Source: Silene noctiflora (taxonomy: Eukaryota; Streptophyta; Magnoliopsida; Caryophyllales; Caryophyllaceae). Taken from it: a DNA stretch of 35,405 nt. The position numbers and the translations under genes are program-made. The notes under the pieces were generated by a model. The model saw only the letters and a program-made list of their open reading frames with translations. It was not told the origin of the DNA and did no database searches. Positions 34,201-35,405 of the stretch are shown in pieces. Every line of letters begins with the position of its first letter. Position 1 is the first letter of the stretch. The DNA is taken from assembly GCA_009801015.1 (NCBI GenBank), contig VHZZ01000106.1, forward strand, positions 84,369 through 119,773, written 5' to 3'.

Positions 34201-35089
34201 CAGTTATTTCGAAATTACAGAATATATACTGCGTATCTCATAACATTTAATTACCTCAGTAGGGGTTGCCAAAACCAGTAAATGTTGAACAACTTGATCA
34301 AAGACAGGTTTTGAGTCGGCGAGGCCAACTGCACAAATAACGTCTGCTCCTACGCTGTACTCTTGACATTTGCCATCCCTGAACATGAACACAAATACGA
34401 TTACACTTTTTATAAAACCGTTTTACACAAGAAGAGTGAATTTACTAACCGGGAATCAAAACACCAAATGAATAAATAGTTGTCAAATGAAGCCCATGCC
34501 CTACGTATCTCCGGAAACATTCCACATAAACCGATTCCTTCACCACCAGAACCCGCATATCTGTCTCTAACCACCGCAGGTAACTCCCATTTATCTGCCA
34601 CTTCTACTGGTGGAGCCCACTAATAAATGAAATATTGGATTATTCAACGCAAATTCTATTATACAACCGTTAAATAAGGACCATTTTTGGCCATTTAGGT
34701 AACCAGTGACCACTTACCGTAAAGTGATCATTATTTATCAAAAAAATAGTCGTACAAGAGATTTGCGGTTATATTTGAACAAACCTATTATATACAATAC
34801 CTCATTATGGGAAGTGTAGTAAGGATGATCACAAATTCTATTATACAACCGTTAAAGGGACCATTTTTGGGCACCTAAAGCGTATTTGATGGGTTATTTA
34901 ACGCAAATTCTATTATACAACCGTTATACATACCTCTTTATGGGAAGTGTAGTAAGGATGATCACAAATGTTTTGGGCACCTAAAGCGTAATTGATGTCA
35001 GAGCTATAATTATTGTCGAGGCAAAGCCGATTGGAGAAGATTAGAACGCCTTTGTCAACCTTTTCGAGATCAACGTCTTTGTCTTGCAT
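31266..35089 (-). CDS. NUP155: NUP155 nucleoporin, first eight coding exons; 3' part absent
   Basis: NUP155 is a scaffold nucleoporin of the inner ring (Nup93 subcomplex). Exons (minus): 35089-34934, 34619-34450, 34378-34255, 34123-33861, 33787-32347, 32271-32059, 31970-31726 and 31635-31266. All phases fit, giving 994 residues without a stop. Landmarks are HPYYTSHKEWAPPVEV, GLCGMFPEIRRAWASFDN, LPLPDYTVPSDGVTM, GRIFLAGRDGHIYEL (beta-propeller half, about 60-480), then ILPRRRVIV-like HMLPRRRVIVLSTMGMLELV, VFNRPIDILRRLLESD, RSSEALFLLQLLSKHN and LPLQEAQALDPAGHAFNEQ. Plant NUP155 is about 1450-1480 residues, so roughly the last third is missing. Exon 8 ends at a good donor (CAG|GTACAG), or reads on nine codons to a stop at 31236. 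No later exon lies before the TLDc gene. It is probably a truncated duplicate. Confidence 0.9.
32272..32346 (-). other. 75-nt stop-free intron in NUP155
   Basis: Between exons 5 and 6 the minus strand reads GAG|GTTTTA ... TTGTTTCAG|GCA. Removing it restores the family sequence (..AVMEARKSECLRHV). It is a multiple of three and has no stop, so retention would insert 25 mainly hydrophobic residues. Confidence 0.75.
34640..34891 (-). repeat. Partial, broken copy of NUP155 exon 1 and donor inside intron 1
   Basis: The segment 34799-34891 repeats the 3' part of exon 1 and its donor (34932-34997) at near identity, but is interrupted by an insert of about 30 bp (TCTATTATACAACCGTTAAA...). The same insert motif lies at 34656-34673 and, partly, at 34908-34925. 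In the exon 1 frame the copy meets a stop inside the insert, so it cannot act as a coding exon. Confidence 0.85.
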
Positions 35090-35111
35090 TGCAAGAATAC
35101 GACGAGTTCAT
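35070..35111 (-). promoter_or_regulatory. Short upstream ORF overlapping the NUP155 start
   Basis: An ATG at 35111 opens a 13-codon frame that ends at 35070, past the NUP155 ATG (35089) in another frame. Its start context is weak (T at -3), while the NUP155 ATG has G at -3. It would matter only if transcription starts upstream of 35111. Confidence 0.4.
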
Positions 35112-35405
35112 GTAGAATGGCCTCTATAACATTTGCTGGTAATGAGAAAGAAGGAAGAAAGAAAAAGAAAGAAAAATTTAAGGAGTCAGATCACCAACAA
35201 AATTTAGTTTGTTTTTATTATTGTGATTTGTAGCTGTTTTTGAGGAAGTACGGTAGGGGTGAGCAAAACCTTATACTCATACGGTTTTAAAAATCGCAAA
35301 AATTACTATACGGATTTGATACGGTTTAGCCGTATATACAATTTTTGGGTACCTGGAAAAACTATAAAAATTACTCCATGTTGTTTGTTTTATAAGATGA
35401 AGAGC
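35112..35405. other. NUP155 promoter region and edge of a repeat element
   Basis: A purine-rich stretch (35145-35180) is followed by TAGGGGTGAGCAAAACC at 35254. This resembles the reverse complement of the GTGCACACCCCTA motif at 30283-30295, and then ATACGGTTT words follow. It looks like one end of a dispersed non-autonomous element running off the window. Confidence 0.4.

Noticed and set aside
31266-35089. NUP155 fragment as a processed retrocopy
   Set aside because: Seven introns with proper splice sites are kept, so it is a DNA-level copy or the original gene.
1-35405. tRNA, rRNA, snoRNA genes, CRISPR arrays or telomere repeats
   Set aside because: No cloverleaf, conserved rRNA core, box C/D pair, spaced direct repeats of CRISPR type or TTTAGGG run was found by eye.

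Overview
This is draft plant nuclear DNA. Genes have many short exons with GT..AG introns, the intergenic DNA is AT-rich and repeat-rich, and there is one long N gap (10434-11158) plus scattered Ns. The recognisable genes are ordinary angiosperm housekeeping genes. Short motifs such as ACTCCGTA and GAGACGGT(T/C) remind me of Caryophyllales genomes, but that placement is only an impression.

Layout. 1-413: anonymous, repeat-like DNA. 414-3301: a satellite island of nine ~315-bp monomers alternating between two types (a ~630-bp dimeric higher-order repeat), with both edges inside the window. 3302-5718: mostly non-coding, with hairpins and one unrecognised open terminal exon (4727-4952, minus). 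5719-7302 (minus): a two-exon gene for mitochondrial ribosomal protein L53 with a tandem repeat filling its intron. 7520-7655: a small inverted-repeat element. 9030-9842 (minus): a broken trypsin-like protease relic in which Cys replaces the catalytic Ser. 10100-12600: repeat debris and the N gap. 12623-20968 (plus): a 14-exon GT47 exostosin-family gene with two EGF-like modules, closest to ExAD, the extensin arabinosyltransferase. Its largest intron holds a 929-bp element with long terminal inverted repeats. 21461-21868: a Tourist-like MITE. 23112-29572 (minus): a seven-exon TLDc-domain gene with an N-terminal myristoylation signal. 29600-31235: two repeat tracts (237-bp and 82-bp periods). 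31266-35089 (minus): the first eight coding exons of NUP155, a nuclear-pore scaffold protein. All eight are open and spliceable, but the last third of the protein is absent and there is no room for it before the TLDc gene.

The genes do not form a pathway. They serve mitochondrial translation, cell-wall glycoprotein arabinosylation, a TLDc stress/vacuolar-type function and nuclear-pore architecture. The most informative observations are the 3'-truncated NUP155 next to a tandem repeat, a broken copy of NUP155 exon 1 in its own first intron, the clustering of the L53 ambiguous bases at third codon positions, the dimeric satellite, and the long-TIR element with a GC-rich interior. I found no convincing new multi-gene system. 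All gene models come from reading splice sites and recalling family sequences; no alignment was run.
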